Position numbers and translations under genes: made by a program
NCBI GenBank assembly: GCA_900752215.1
Contig: CAADUO010000064.1
Coordinates: 1 to 41,605 of the forward strand
Direction of reading: 5' to 3'
Length of the DNA: 41,605 bases
DNA from: an uncultured Collinsella sp.
GTDB taxonomy: Bacteria; Actinomycetota; Coriobacteriia; Coriobacteriales; Coriobacteriaceae
Notes under the pieces: model-generated
Databases searched by the model: none
What the model was told of the DNA's origin: nothing
The model's input: only the letters and a program-made list of their open reading frames with translations
In this document: one piece after another, positions 1 through 7,798 of the stretch
Numbering within the stretch: position 1 is the first letter of the stretch
Layout of the letters: each line of letters begins with the position of its first letter

Positions 1-67
1 AAGCTAAGCCCCATCGCGCCGAGAGTACTGCGGGGTCAGCCCGTGGGAGGCCAGGGCGCCGCTGACC
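1..67 (+). rRNA. rrf: 5S ribosomal RNA, 3' end (partial)
   Basis: The first ~67 bases match the 3' half of bacterial 5S rRNA: an AAGCTAAGCCCC segment, a GCGCCGAGAGTACTGCGGGG stretch, then a CCGTGGGAGGCCAGGGCGCCGC end corresponding to the usual GUGGGAGAGUAGG-CGCCGC helix region. The 5' half lies outside the window, and the exact 3' end (about 67) is estimated from the expected terminal helix. A strong terminator follows 34 nt later, as expected for the end of an rRNA operon. Recognition is by eye; there is no competing protein gene. Confidence 0.8.
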
Positions 68-100
68 GGTGGACGGCACCGAGCCGCCATCGAACTTGGA

Positions 101-130
101 AGGGGGAGGCCTCGCGGCCTCCCCCTTTTT
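101..130 (+). terminator. Intrinsic terminator of the rRNA operon
   Basis: A perfect 11-bp stem (AGGGGGAGGCC at 101-111 with GGCCTCCCCCT at 116-126) has a TCGC tetraloop and runs into a T-tract (126-130). It sits just after the 5S rRNA end and separates it from coaE. Confidence 0.93.
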
Positions 131-197
131 GCGTTATATACATGTTGTGCTTTGGGACCTAGCTTCCCCGTATGCGCTCTTACTGTTTGGCTGTTTT

Positions 198-228
198 TTG
201 AGTCCATCTAGTTTATTTGAGCGATAAT
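198..228 (+). promoter_or_regulatory. Candidate promoter for coaE
   Basis: TTGAGT at 198-203 and GATAAT at 223-228 resemble sigma-70 -35 and -10 boxes, but the spacer is 19 bp. The region 131-256 is AT-rich compared with its surroundings and lies between a terminator and the coaE ribosome binding site, so a promoter must be close by. The exact boxes are uncertain. Confidence 0.35.
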
Positions 229-256
229 TACTCGCATTGGCGTTAGGGAGGGCTTG

Positions 257-898
257 ATGTTTACCGTATTTGTCTTGGGCAATATTGCTTCGGGTAAGTC
301 GACTGCCTGCCGCTATTTCGAATCTCGTGGCGCTATGCTTATCGATCTGGATGAGCTTGCAAAATCGCTGTATGTGCCGGGCTCTGATATCGTCAATGCT
401 CTCGCGGATGAATTCGGTTGGGACATTTTGGATGAGGAAGGCGGCATTCGCCGCAGTATCCTCGCTTCTCGAGCTTTCGCTTCTCCTGATTCGGTCGCAC
501 GGCTCAATGGCATCGTGCATCCCGTTCTGATTGAACAGCTTTCGCTTAGGATTCTCGATCCGGTTTGTTGTACGGTTTCATCTCCCCGTTATCCCTTTGC
601 GGTGGTCGAGGTTTCAGCTCCGACTGGTTTTGAGGATGCATTTGGCTTGGCTGATGAAATTCTGGTCATTAGCGCCCCTTTGTCAGTTCGTCGCGAGCGC
701 GCTATTCAACGTGGCATGGAGCCATCTGATTTCGATGCCCGTTCTGCTTGCCAGCCCGATGAGTCTGCGCTGTGCAATCTCGCTACAACGGTGATTGATA
801 ATTCGGCAGCCGATAATTCGCTCTTTGAGCAGCTTGACTCATGGCTTGCATGCCACGGGTTTATAGATACTCCGGATAAGGAGGAGGCCGATGCCTAA
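257..898 (+). CDS. coaE: Dephospho-CoA kinase
   Basis: Cytoplasmic kinase that phosphorylates the 3'-hydroxyl of dephospho-CoA, the last step of coenzyme A synthesis. The 213-residue product has the family length. A P-loop GNIASGKS sits at residues 8-15, followed by the DLDELAK segment matching the conserved DADxxA substrate-binding region and the LNGIVHP motif typical of CoaE. The start is ATG 257, preceded by an AGGGAGGG ribosome binding site (245-252); a TTG codon directly before it is too close to the site. The stop overlaps the start of the next gene by 8 nt, implying coupled translation. In many Gram-positives coaE neighbours DNA repair or polA genes, and uvrB lies two genes downstream here. 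Nothing unusual seen. Confidence 0.93.
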   Translation: MFTVFVLGNIASGKSTACRYFESRGAMLIDLDELAKSLYVPGSDIVNALADEFGWDILDEEGGIRRSILASRAFASPDSVARLNGIVHPVLIEQLSLRILDPVCCTVSSPRYPFAVVEVSAPTGFEDAFGLADEILVISAPLSVRRERAIQRGMEPSDFDARSACQPDESALCNLATTVIDNSAADNSLFEQLDSWLACHGFIDTPDKEEADA

Positions 899-1472
899 GG
901 CACGTTTCTTTACGTGGTATCGCGTGGCGCCACTTGCCGTTGTGTTCGTCTTCGGCCTTATTTCGCTCGTCTACTCGTGTGCTCCTGCCGCTTTCTTTAA
1001 GCCGCTGTATCCGATTGACTACGAGGCGTATGTAAAGCAATCCAGTATTTCGCATAATCTGGATCCGTATCTGGTGTGCGCTGTCATTAAGTCGGAATCG
1101 AATTGGGATCCCGAGGCCGAGTCGAATCAGGGTGCTCAGGGATTGATGCAGCTGATGCCCGAGACTGCCCAGGACATGATCGCCAAGGGCCTTGTCGACG
1201 GAGGGGAGTATTCGGTCGACAATCTTAACGATCCGGCTACGAATATCGAGTTTGGCTGCGCATACCTCTCGTATCTTCTCGCCTATTTCAACGGGTCGAC
1301 GGATAGTGCCATCGCCGCCTATAACGCCGGTATGGGCAATGTCGACGGATGGGCGCAGCAGAACACGTCACTCCATAATGCGATTACCTTCCCTGAAACT
1401 CAGGCTTATCTGATTCGCGTCAATAATGCCTGGGTTCGATATAAGACTCTCTATCCCGATCGGTTCGTATAG
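891..1472 (+). CDS. Membrane-anchored lytic transglycosylase (SLT domain)
   Basis: Cell-wall enzyme expected to cleave the MurNAc-GlcNAc bond of peptidoglycan with formation of 1,6-anhydroMurNAc. The 193-residue product starts with a short basic stretch and one hydrophobic segment (about residues 12-30), then a Cys that could be a lipid site but lacks a clean lipobox. The SLT (family 1, Slt70-like) domain covers about residues 55-180. It contains the IKSESNW block with the candidate catalytic Glu69, GAQGLMQLMPETA, and the AIAAYNAGMGNV motif. Start ATG 891 has a strong GGATAAGGAGGAGG site and overlaps the coaE stop in an ATGCCTAA junction. A similar coaE-SLT order is known from other Coriobacteriia-like genomes only by recollection, so the functional link is unproven. 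Confidence 0.88.
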   Translation: MPKARFFTWYRVAPLAVVFVFGLISLVYSCAPAAFFKPLYPIDYEAYVKQSSISHNLDPYLVCAVIKSESNWDPEAESNQGAQGLMQLMPETAQDMIAKGLVDGGEYSVDNLNDPATNIEFGCAYLSYLLAYFNGSTDSAIAAYNAGMGNVDGWAQQNTSLHNAITFPETQAYLIRVNNAWVRYKTLYPDRFV

Positions 1473-1488
1473 GACTAAGCCCACCGCC

Positions 1489-1498
1489 TGCGTATACT
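1489..1498 (+). promoter_or_regulatory. Candidate -10 region for uvrB
   Basis: TATACT at 1493-1498, with a TG dinucleotide just upstream, lies about 26 nt before the uvrB start. The same TATACT hexamer occurs before ybaK (13115), rapZ (28045) and oppA (35353). No convincing -35 box is visible. Confidence 0.35.
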
Positions 1499-1523
1499 GC
1501 AGATGTACGAGTTAGGAGTATCC

Positions 1524-3764
1524 ATGGCGGAATTTGAAGTAGAACGCGTTGGTGGTGAACTTAAGCGCTTTGGCGTTGAGGGCGCTGATGTGCCGTTTAA
1601 GGTCGTGTCTCCATACGAGCCCGCTGGTTCCCAGCCTAAGGCCATTGAGTCACTTGTGCGGGGCGTGAGGGACGGAGACCGCTATCAGGTTTTGCTGGGC
1701 GTGACTGGTTCGGGCAAGACCTTCACGATGGCAAAGACTATTGAGGCCCTGGGAAAGCCGACGCTGGTCATGGCCCCCAATAAAACGCTCGCTGCTCAGC
1801 TTGCGAGCGAGCTCAAAGAGTTCTTTCCCAACAACGCTGTGGTCTACTTCGTCTCGTACTACGACTACTATCAGCCCGAGGCGTATGTGCCGCAAAGCGA
1901 TACATATATCGAGAAAGACTCCTCGATTAACGAAGAGGTCGAGATGCTGCGCCATCAGGCGACCGCGTCACTGCTCTCTCGACGTGATGTGATCGTTGTC
2001 GCATCGGTCTCGTGTATCTATGGCATTGGCTCTCCTGAGGACTATGCGGGTCTGGCTCCAAACGTCGACAAGAAGGTGCCGCTCGAGCGCGATGACTTTA
2101 TCCATGCACTTATCGACATTCAATATGATCGCAATGACTATGACCTGGCACGTGGCACGTTCCGCGTGCGCGGCGATGTTGTTGACGTGTATCCGCCTTA
2201 TGCCGAGCATCCGTTGCGGTTTGAGTTCTTTGGCGACGAGGTCGAGCTGATTGCCGAGATCGATGAGGTCACCGGTGAGATGCTTCGTGAGTACGAGGCC
2301 ATTCCCGTATGGCCGGCATCGCACTACGTGACCGAGAAGCCGAAGGTCAAGGCGGCTCTGAAATCGATCAGCGAAGAGTGCGAGAAGCGCGTGGCGGAGC
2401 TCAAGGCGACCGACAAGTTGCTCGAGGCGCAGCGTCTGCAGCAGCGTACCGATTATGATCTTGAGATGCTCGAGACGATGGGCTTTTGCAACGGCATCGA
2501 GAACTACTCGCGTCATCTGGACGGTCGCAAGCCGGGTGAGCCGCCGTTTACCCTAATCGATTACTTTCCCAAGGATATGCTCTGCATCATCGATGAGAGC
2601 CATGTGACGGTGCCGCAGATTCGCGGCATGCACGAAGGTGACCGCTCGCGTAAGGTGACGCTGGTGGAACACGGTTTTCGCCTGCCCTCGGCGCTCGATA
2701 ACCGCCCGCTTCGTTTCGATGAGTTTGAGGCAAGGATCCCCCAGTTTATCTATGTTTCGGCCACGCCGGGCGACTACGAGCTGCGGGTGAGCCAAAACGA
2801 CGTGGAGCAGATTATTCGTCCGACCGGCCTGCTCGACCCCAAGATTGACGTGCGTCCAGTTCGCGGTCAGATTGACGATCTTGAGGACGAGATTCGCGAG
2901 CGCGTTGCCCGCAAGGAGCGCGTGCTGGTGACCACGTTGACCAAACGCATGGCCGAGGACCTGACCGACCATCTGCTCGACGCGGGCATTAAGGTCAATT
3001 ACATGCACTCTGATACGGCGACAATGGACCGTGTCGAGATCCTGCGAACGCTGCGCGAGGGCAAGATCGATGTTCTCGTTGGCATCAACCTGCTTCGCGA
3101 GGGCTTGGATCTCCCCGAGGTCTCACTGGTGGCAATTCTCGATGCCGATAAGGAAGGCTTCTTGCGCAACCGCCGTTCGCTGATTCAGACGATTGGCCGT
3201 GCGGCCCGTAACGCCGATGGCGAAGTCATCATGTATGCAGACGTTGTGACCGATTCGATGAAAGAGGCCATCGAGGAGACGCAGCGCCGTCGCGAGATTC
3301 AGATGGCATATAACGAAGAACATGGCATTGTGCCCAAGACGGTGCGCAAGGCCATCAACGACATCTCAAGTTTTATTGCCGAGGCCGAAAAAACTGTGGG
3401 CTCCAAGGGTCGCTCGAAGGGCGACTCTCTTGGCCATGGCGCATTCTATACGCCCGATGAGTCGGGCGAGGGCGGTGTGCCGGAAACGGTGGCGCCCGAG
3501 CAGACACTTGCGGAGCAGTTGGAAGAACTGCCGCATGACGAGCTTGTGCGGATCGTCGAAACCATGGAAGAGGATATGCGTAACGCTTCTGCCGCCATGG
3601 ACTTTGAGGAGGCGGCGCGCCTGCGCGATGCTGTCGTTCAGATTCGGGCGATGCTCGAGGGTGCGTCTGAGGACGAGACGATCGAGCGCTTACGTTCGCA
3701 GGCCCGCAAGGGTTCCACGTTCGCATCGGGCAGAAAACGCCAGGGTGCACGGTTTAAGAAATAG
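1524..3764 (+). CDS. uvrB: UvrABC system protein B (excinuclease subunit B)
   Basis: DNA damage-verification helicase of nucleotide excision repair. It is loaded by UvrA, inserts a beta-hairpin between the strands and recruits UvrC. The 746-residue product has Walker A GVTGSGKT (about 59-66), the hairpin signature YYDYYQPEAYVP, the DEAD-type box CIIDESHVT, helicase motif VI QTIGRAARN and a C-terminal UVR motif (ELVRIVETMEEDM through FEEAARLRD) for contact with UvrC. ATG 1524 is chosen because TTAGGAG lies 5 nt upstream; an in-frame ATG at 1503 would add seven residues without a good site. uvrA and uvrC are both in the window but in separate transcription units. Confidence 0.98.
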   Translation: MAEFEVERVGGELKRFGVEGADVPFKVVSPYEPAGSQPKAIESLVRGVRDGDRYQVLLGVTGSGKTFTMAKTIEALGKPTLVMAPNKTLAAQLASELKEFFPNNAVVYFVSYYDYYQPEAYVPQSDTYIEKDSSINEEVEMLRHQATASLLSRRDVIVVASVSCIYGIGSPEDYAGLAPNVDKKVPLERDDFIHALIDIQYDRNDYDLARGTFRVRGDVVDVYPPYAEHPLRFEFFGDEVELIAEIDEVTGEMLREYEAIPVWPASHYVTEKPKVKAALKSISEECEKRVAELKATDKLLEAQRLQQRTDYDLEMLETMGFCNGIENYSRHLDGRKPGEPPFTLIDYFPKDMLCIIDESHVTVPQIRGMHEGDRSRKVTLVEHGFRLPSALDNRPLRFDEFEARIPQFIYVSATPGDYELRVSQNDVEQIIRPTGLLDPKIDVRPVRGQIDDLEDEIRERVARKERVLVTTLTKRMAEDLTDHLLDAGIKVNYMHSDTATMDRVEILRTLREGKIDVLVGINLLREGLDLPEVSLVAILDADKEGFLRNRRSLIQTIGRAARNADGEVIMYADVVTDSMKEAIEETQRRREIQMAYNEEHGIVPKTVRKAINDISSFIAEAEKTVGSKGRSKGDSLGHGAFYTPDESGEGGVPETVAPEQTLAEQLEELPHDELVRIVETMEEDMRNASAAMDFEEAARLRDAVVQIRAMLEGASEDETIERLRSQARKGSTFASGRKRQGARFKK

Positions 3765-3770
3765 CGAACA

Positions 3771-3804
3771 GGCCCCGAGTTCCCTGTCGAGCTCGGGGCC
3801 TATG
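3771..3804 (+). terminator. Terminator between convergent uvrB and oxidoreductase gene
   Basis: GGCCCCGAG (3771-3779) pairs with CTCGGGGCC (3792-3800), 7 nt after the uvrB stop and 30 nt before the stop of the opposing gene. The T-run (TATGTCTTTT) is interrupted on the + strand. The hairpin may serve both strands. Confidence 0.75.
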
Positions 3805-3829
3805 TCTTTTGCGCGCTGGAATTCGTGCG

Positions 3830-5470
3830 TTAGAGGTCTGCGATCAGGGCTTCAGCACAACGGATGCCGTCGGTGGCCGCGCTCATGATGCCGCCGGCAT
3901 ATCCAGCTCCCTCACCACAAGGGTAGAGGCCCGGGGTCGACACGGCATGGCACGTTCGGTCTCGGATGACTGTGACCGGTGAGCTCGAACGAGTCTCCAC
4001 GCCGGTAAGAACGGCATCGGGACGGTCGTAGCCTCGTAGCTTTTTTCCGAGTAGGGGAAGTCCCAGGCGGAGCGACTCGACGATATGCTGTGGTAGGGCT
4101 TCGTCAATTGCCGTCCAGGTCACACCGAGCGGATAGGTGGGCTTTACCTTTCCGGGCGCCTTGCTGGCGCGTCCTGCGAGGAAATCTCCGACGAGTTGTG
4201 CCGGTGCGTTCCAGTTGGAACCGCCTAGGCGATAGGCGGCCGCCTCGCAGGCGCGCTGGAGCTCGATGCCGGCGAGCGGGTCATCGTTGGGAAGGTCCTC
4301 AGGCGTGACGTTAACGAGCAGGGCGGCGTTTGCGTTGCGTCCGTCGCGGGCATTGAGGCTGGCGCCGTTGACGCACAGGTGGCCCTGCTCAGAAGAGGCG
4401 GCGACAACCTGCCCGCCGGGGCACATGCAAAACGAGAACACGCTGCGGCCGTTGGGAAGATGGGCGACGAGCTTGTAGGGGGCTGCTCCGAGGGCAGGAT
4501 GTCCCGCCAAGGCTCCATATTGGGCTCGGTCGATGTCGCGCTGCGGATGCTCGATGCGAACGCCCATGGCAAAGGTCTTTTGTGCGAGGGCCACGTTGTG
4601 GTCCTTAAGGAGCTCAAAAATATCGCGAGCAGAATGCCCGCAGGCGAGGATGAGGTGCTTTGTCTCGATTGGCTCGTAAGCGGCGTCTTGGGACGATTGG
4701 ACATCAATACCGGTGATGGCGCCAGACGCGTCGATGCGAATGTCGACGAGCTTCGTTCGATAACGGACGACACCTCCGAGCTGCTCGATGCGCTGGGATA
4801 TAGCGGTGACAACCGTGGGAAGGATGTCGGAGCCAATGTGCGGCTTGGCATCCCACAGAATATCGCGGGGCGCACCTGCCTCGACGAAGGTTTCGAGGAT
4901 AAGGCGATGGGCGGGATTTTTTGTTCCCGTATTGAGCTTGCCGTCCGAGAAGGTCCCCGCGCCGCCCAGACCAAACTGAATATTGCTCTCGGGGTCGAGG
5001 ATGCGCTCCTTTAGAAAGAGGTCGATCGCCTGCGAGCGGCGAAATGCCGGGTCGCCGCGCTCGATAAGCAAGGGCTTAAGACCTGCTTCGGCGAGCGTGA
5101 GCGCAGCGAAAAGGCCGGCGCATCCGGCGCCGACAACGACGGGGCATTCTTGAGGTGCGTCGGAGACGGGGGAGGGGAATGAAGGCCCATCGTCTTCTAT
5201 CGCGCGTACGCGCGAGCGGTCACGTTCGGAAACGCTGTCGACCGCTTCTCGCTCGAGGTGGGGACTGGTCAGCTCAACACGAAAGCTCAGGATAAAATGG
5301 ACGTCTCGTTTTTTGCGAGCGTCGATTGACTTGCGGTGGAGCTCGATGGACTTGATCTCGGAGTCCTTGCAACGTAGGACGCGCTTGGCGACTCGCTTGC
5401 CAACAATGAGGCAGGCATTTTCATCGCCGGCTTCATCGAGCGAAGCGTTGACTTGGGTGATTTCGATCAT
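3830..5470 (-). CDS. FAD-dependent dehydrogenase (COG2509-like)
   Basis: Predicted cytoplasmic flavoprotein of 546 residues; substrate unknown. A dinucleotide-binding motif VVVGAGCAGLFAA occurs after an unusually long N-terminal region of about 110 residues. Family blocks follow: a GLGGAGTFSDGKLNTG segment, LACGHSARD, CMCPGGQVVAASSEQG and the C-terminal FAD-contact block YPCGEGAGYAGGIMSAATDG. This pattern is typical of the uncharacterised FAD-dependent dehydrogenases often annotated as NAD(P)/FAD-dependent oxidoreductases. ATG 5470 is chosen because AAGGAG lies 6 nt upstream; longer in-frame versions run through a terminator hairpin. It follows a second flavoprotein gene but is separated from it by that hairpin, so it may have its own promoter. 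Confidence 0.85.
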   Translation of the reverse strand: MIEITQVNASLDEAGDENACLIVGKRVAKRVLRCKDSEIKSIELHRKSIDARKKRDVHFILSFRVELTSPHLEREAVDSVSERDRSRVRAIEDDGPSFPSPVSDAPQECPVVVGAGCAGLFAALTLAEAGLKPLLIERGDPAFRRSQAIDLFLKERILDPESNIQFGLGGAGTFSDGKLNTGTKNPAHRLILETFVEAGAPRDILWDAKPHIGSDILPTVVTAISQRIEQLGGVVRYRTKLVDIRIDASGAITGIDVQSSQDAAYEPIETKHLILACGHSARDIFELLKDHNVALAQKTFAMGVRIEHPQRDIDRAQYGALAGHPALGAAPYKLVAHLPNGRSVFSFCMCPGGQVVAASSEQGHLCVNGASLNARDGRNANAALLVNVTPEDLPNDDPLAGIELQRACEAAAYRLGGSNWNAPAQLVGDFLAGRASKAPGKVKPTYPLGVTWTAIDEALPQHIVESLRLGLPLLGKKLRGYDRPDAVLTGVETRSSSPVTVIRDRTCHAVSTPGLYPCGEGAGYAGGIMSAATDGIRCAEALIADL

Positions 5471-5485
5471 CGAGGTCTCCTTAGA

Positions 5486-5520
5486 GGCAAGAAAGAGGCC
5501 GTCCGGTATCCCAGACGGCC
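5486..5520 (-). terminator. Terminator downstream of the HI0933-family gene
   Basis: On the minus strand GGCCGTC (5520-5514) and GACGGCC (5503-5497) form a 7-bp stem with a 10-nt loop, followed by a T-rich TCTTTCTT stretch. It lies 31 nt beyond the stop of the upstream minus-strand gene and just before the ribosome binding site of the next one. Confidence 0.65.
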
Positions 5521-5550
5521 CGAATGCGTTTTTGATTATAGACTGCGCGG

Positions 5551-6822
5551 CTACAGGCTGCTTGCAGCGCGAATGCCCGAGAGCCAGGCCCACGCAAGGT
5601 TAAAGCCTCCGCAATCGGCGTCGATGTCGAGCGCTTCGCCGCAGACGTAGAGCGGGGCGTCGACAACGCTGCGCGCGCGTAGACTGGGTGTTGAGATGCT
5701 CTCGACAGATACGCCACCACGCGTGACCTGCGCCGAGCGCTCCTCGGCTGTTCCCTCGACGAGCAACTTAAAGTGCTTGAGGATCGAGACCAGGTGGATG
5801 ATATCGTTGGAGCCTGGATGGCACTGCTCGAACGCTGTACAGACGACGCGGGAGAGTTGCGGGGCGAGCATGCCGTCGAGCCAACGGGGATCGCGGGGCG
5901 AAAAGCCGCCGAGCAGCTTAACGCGCCGGTTGAGCATATCGAGCAGCTCGTCTTTAGAGAGGTCGGGGAAAACGTCGAGCAGGATCGTATCGCCGCGCTG
6001 GATACGACGGGAGAGGTTGAAGACAGCGACGCCCGAGATGCCGAAGGTTCGAAACAGTACTTCACCGTCTTCGTGCCAGAGCTCATTATGATTGCGGGCG
6101 AGCGTCAAGCGGGCGCGGACGCGCAGGCCGTCCAACGTCTTGAGTGCCGCCCGATCGCCGACGACCGTTGCCGATACGGGGCAGAGGATGGGGCGCAGCG
6201 AAGTGAGGGGGAGGCTAAACGTATCGGCGATACCGGTGGGGTTGCCACCCGTGGCGATAATTACGGCATGTGCCTCCAGGGCCTCGTTCTTGCGAGGGAC
6301 ATCGGCGAGCGCTTTCCGAAGCGAGCGGAGCTCCGATTTTCGGTCGTCGTGCTTTTTTGCCTTGAGCGCCCGCGCTGGACGGTCTATTTGGAGTGTCCAG
6401 CCTTCGGAAGCTTTGTGCGCCGAGGCAACGTTGGCTCCGCAGATTAAGGTAATACCTAGGCGGTCGCAAACGTTGAGAAGCGCGTCGCGCACCGATTCGG
6501 CGCGAAGGGAGCGCGGGTATAGCCGGCCTTCCTCGGAGGTTGTCATGATGCCCAGCGAGGAGAAGAAACCCATAAGCTCTTGTTCGGGTTGGGGGCCCAT
6601 GACAGATTCGACGAATGCGGGGTGGTTATACCGCTGAGGATCAATCGATTCGTTGGAGAGGTTGCAGCGGCCGTTACCGGTCGCAAGGAGCTTTAGGCCG
6701 CAGGCGACATCGCGCTCAACGATGCAGACGCTTTTGCCAGCACGTGCGGCCGTAATGGCGGCGGCGAGGCCTGAAGCCCCTCCGCCGATTACCAGGACGT
6801 CATAGAAGGCGCTCGTGTTCAC
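5551..6822 (-). CDS. HI0933/BaiN-family flavoprotein
   Basis: Predicted FAD-dependent oxidoreductase of 423 residues. It has the Rossmann motif VIGGGASGLAAAITAA near the N-terminus, the family hallmark GLKLLATGNGRCNLSN, the ATGGNPTGI block in the middle and the C-terminal signature YVCGEALDIDADCGGFNLAWAW. These define the HI0933-like family, which includes BaiN of bile-acid 7-dehydroxylating clostridia, but most members have no known substrate and no other bai gene is nearby. The start is a GTG (6822) lying immediately after the TAA of the upstream mrp gene, so the two are probably translationally coupled; a GAGG within the end of mrp can act as ribosome binding site. The hairpin at 5497-5520 ends the unit. 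Confidence 0.9.
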   Translation of the reverse strand: MNTSAFYDVLVIGGGASGLAAAITAARAGKSVCIVERDVACGLKLLATGNGRCNLSNESIDPQRYNHPAFVESVMGPQPEQELMGFFSSLGIMTTSEEGRLYPRSLRAESVRDALLNVCDRLGITLICGANVASAHKASEGWTLQIDRPARALKAKKHDDRKSELRSLRKALADVPRKNEALEAHAVIIATGGNPTGIADTFSLPLTSLRPILCPVSATVVGDRAALKTLDGLRVRARLTLARNHNELWHEDGEVLFRTFGISGVAVFNLSRRIQRGDTILLDVFPDLSKDELLDMLNRRVKLLGGFSPRDPRWLDGMLAPQLSRVVCTAFEQCHPGSNDIIHLVSILKHFKLLVEGTAEERSAQVTRGGVSVESISTPSLRARSVVDAPLYVCGEALDIDADCGGFNLAWAWLSGIRAASSL

Positions 6823-7653
6823 TTAGGCCTCGTCGGTCTCGTGCGGGGTAATAGCCTCGACGGCAGAGATTGCCTTGGGCAACATGCCATCGGGCAGCGC
6901 GGTCTCAACCTCGCCCTTATCGCAGGCCTCGGCGAGTGCCGGATTAATGGGAAGCGTGCCCAAGATGTCGAGGTTATAGCGCTCTGCGACCTCGGGGAGC
7001 TTGCTTTTGCCAAAGACCTCGATCTTCTTGCCGCAGTCGGGGCACTCGATATAGCTCATGTTCTCGACGATGCCCAGAATGGGGACGTTCATCTTCTCGG
7101 CCATGTTGACCGCCTTGGCGACGATCATCGAGACCAGGTCCTGCGGGCTCGTGACGATGACGATGCCGTCGACGGGCAGCGACTGGAAGACGGTGAGCGC
7201 GACGTCGCCTGTTCCCGGAGGCATGTCGACCAGCAGGTAGTCGATGGGGCCCCACGAGGTCTCGCTCCAGAACTGCCTAATGGCGCCTGCGATGACCGGA
7301 CCGCGCCAAAGGACGGGGTCGGTCTCGTTTTGGAGCAGAAGGTTGGAGCTCATGACCTTGACGCCGTGCTCGGAGATTTCGGGCAGCATGAGGTTGCCAA
7401 GGGCATGGACGTGGCGTCCGCTCATGCCGAACATCTTGGGGATAGAGGGACCGGTGATGTCGGCATCGAGGACGCCGACCTTGTGGCCGTGACGGGCAAG
7501 CTCGGTGGCGATGGCACCGGTGACAAACGACTTGCCGACACCGCCCTTGCCGGAAAGCACGGCGATGACGCGTTTGACCTCGGACAGCGTGTTCTCCTCA
7601 AATTGCGACGGCGACGTTTGTCCGCCGGCGGCCTGTGCGTGCTCGCAACCCAT
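6823..7653 (-). CDS. mrp: Mrp/NBP35-family Fe-S cluster carrier ATPase
   Basis: P-loop ATPase of the MinD/ParA superfamily (276 residues) thought to bind and deliver iron-sulfur clusters to client proteins in the cytoplasm. The deviant Walker A is SGKGGVGKSFVTG. The DADITGPSIPKMFG block, the DMPPGTGD motif and the C-terminal pair in ECPDCGK (CxxC, used for cluster binding at the dimer interface in the family) are all present. The N-terminus has an extra Cys (MGCEHAQ). ATG 7653 is chosen for its AAAGGAG site 7 nt upstream. The gene is directly abutted by the HI0933-family flavoprotein gene. Fe-S enzymes are abundant in anaerobes such as Coriobacteriia, which fits. Client proteins cannot be inferred from the context. 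Confidence 0.93.
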   Translation of the reverse strand: MGCEHAQAAGGQTSPSQFEENTLSEVKRVIAVLSGKGGVGKSFVTGAIATELARHGHKVGVLDADITGPSIPKMFGMSGRHVHALGNLMLPEISEHGVKVMSSNLLLQNETDPVLWRGPVIAGAIRQFWSETSWGPIDYLLVDMPPGTGDVALTVFQSLPVDGIVIVTSPQDLVSMIVAKAVNMAEKMNVPILGIVENMSYIECPDCGKKIEVFGKSKLPEVAERYNLDILGTLPINPALAEACDKGEVETALPDGMLPKAISAVEAITPHETDEA

Positions 7654-7708
7654 GTATGACTCCTTTGTATATGTTGGGGCCGGAGCCCCGTGATGTGACA
7701 CGAGCGTC

Positions 7709-7738
7709 ATTGTACCCTCGTTTGCGAGCGGGAGTCAT
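7709..7738 (-). promoter_or_regulatory. Candidate promoter for mrp
   Basis: On the minus strand ATGACT (7738-7733) and TACAAT (7714-7709) are spaced by 18 bp and lie about 55 nt upstream of the mrp start, in the 145-nt gap after the LtaS-like gene. The -10 is good, the -35 fair. Confidence 0.5.
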
Positions 7739-7798
7739 TTGCGATGCATTTGGGCCGAGCGTGCTTGCAATACGATGGGCCCAAGCGAATGGGCGGGC

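Noticed and set aside
4..207. Short open frame over the window start
   Set aside because: It covers the 5S rRNA end and a perfect transcription terminator, so it is not coding.
3830..5593. Longer N-terminal version of the COG2509-like protein
   Set aside because: The additional 41 codons read through the terminator hairpin of the previous gene; the ATG at 5470 has a good ribosome binding site.
5551..6822. BaiN-like bile-acid pathway gene
   Set aside because: The protein belongs to the broad HI0933 family, and no other bile-acid gene is present, so a bile-acid role is not supported.
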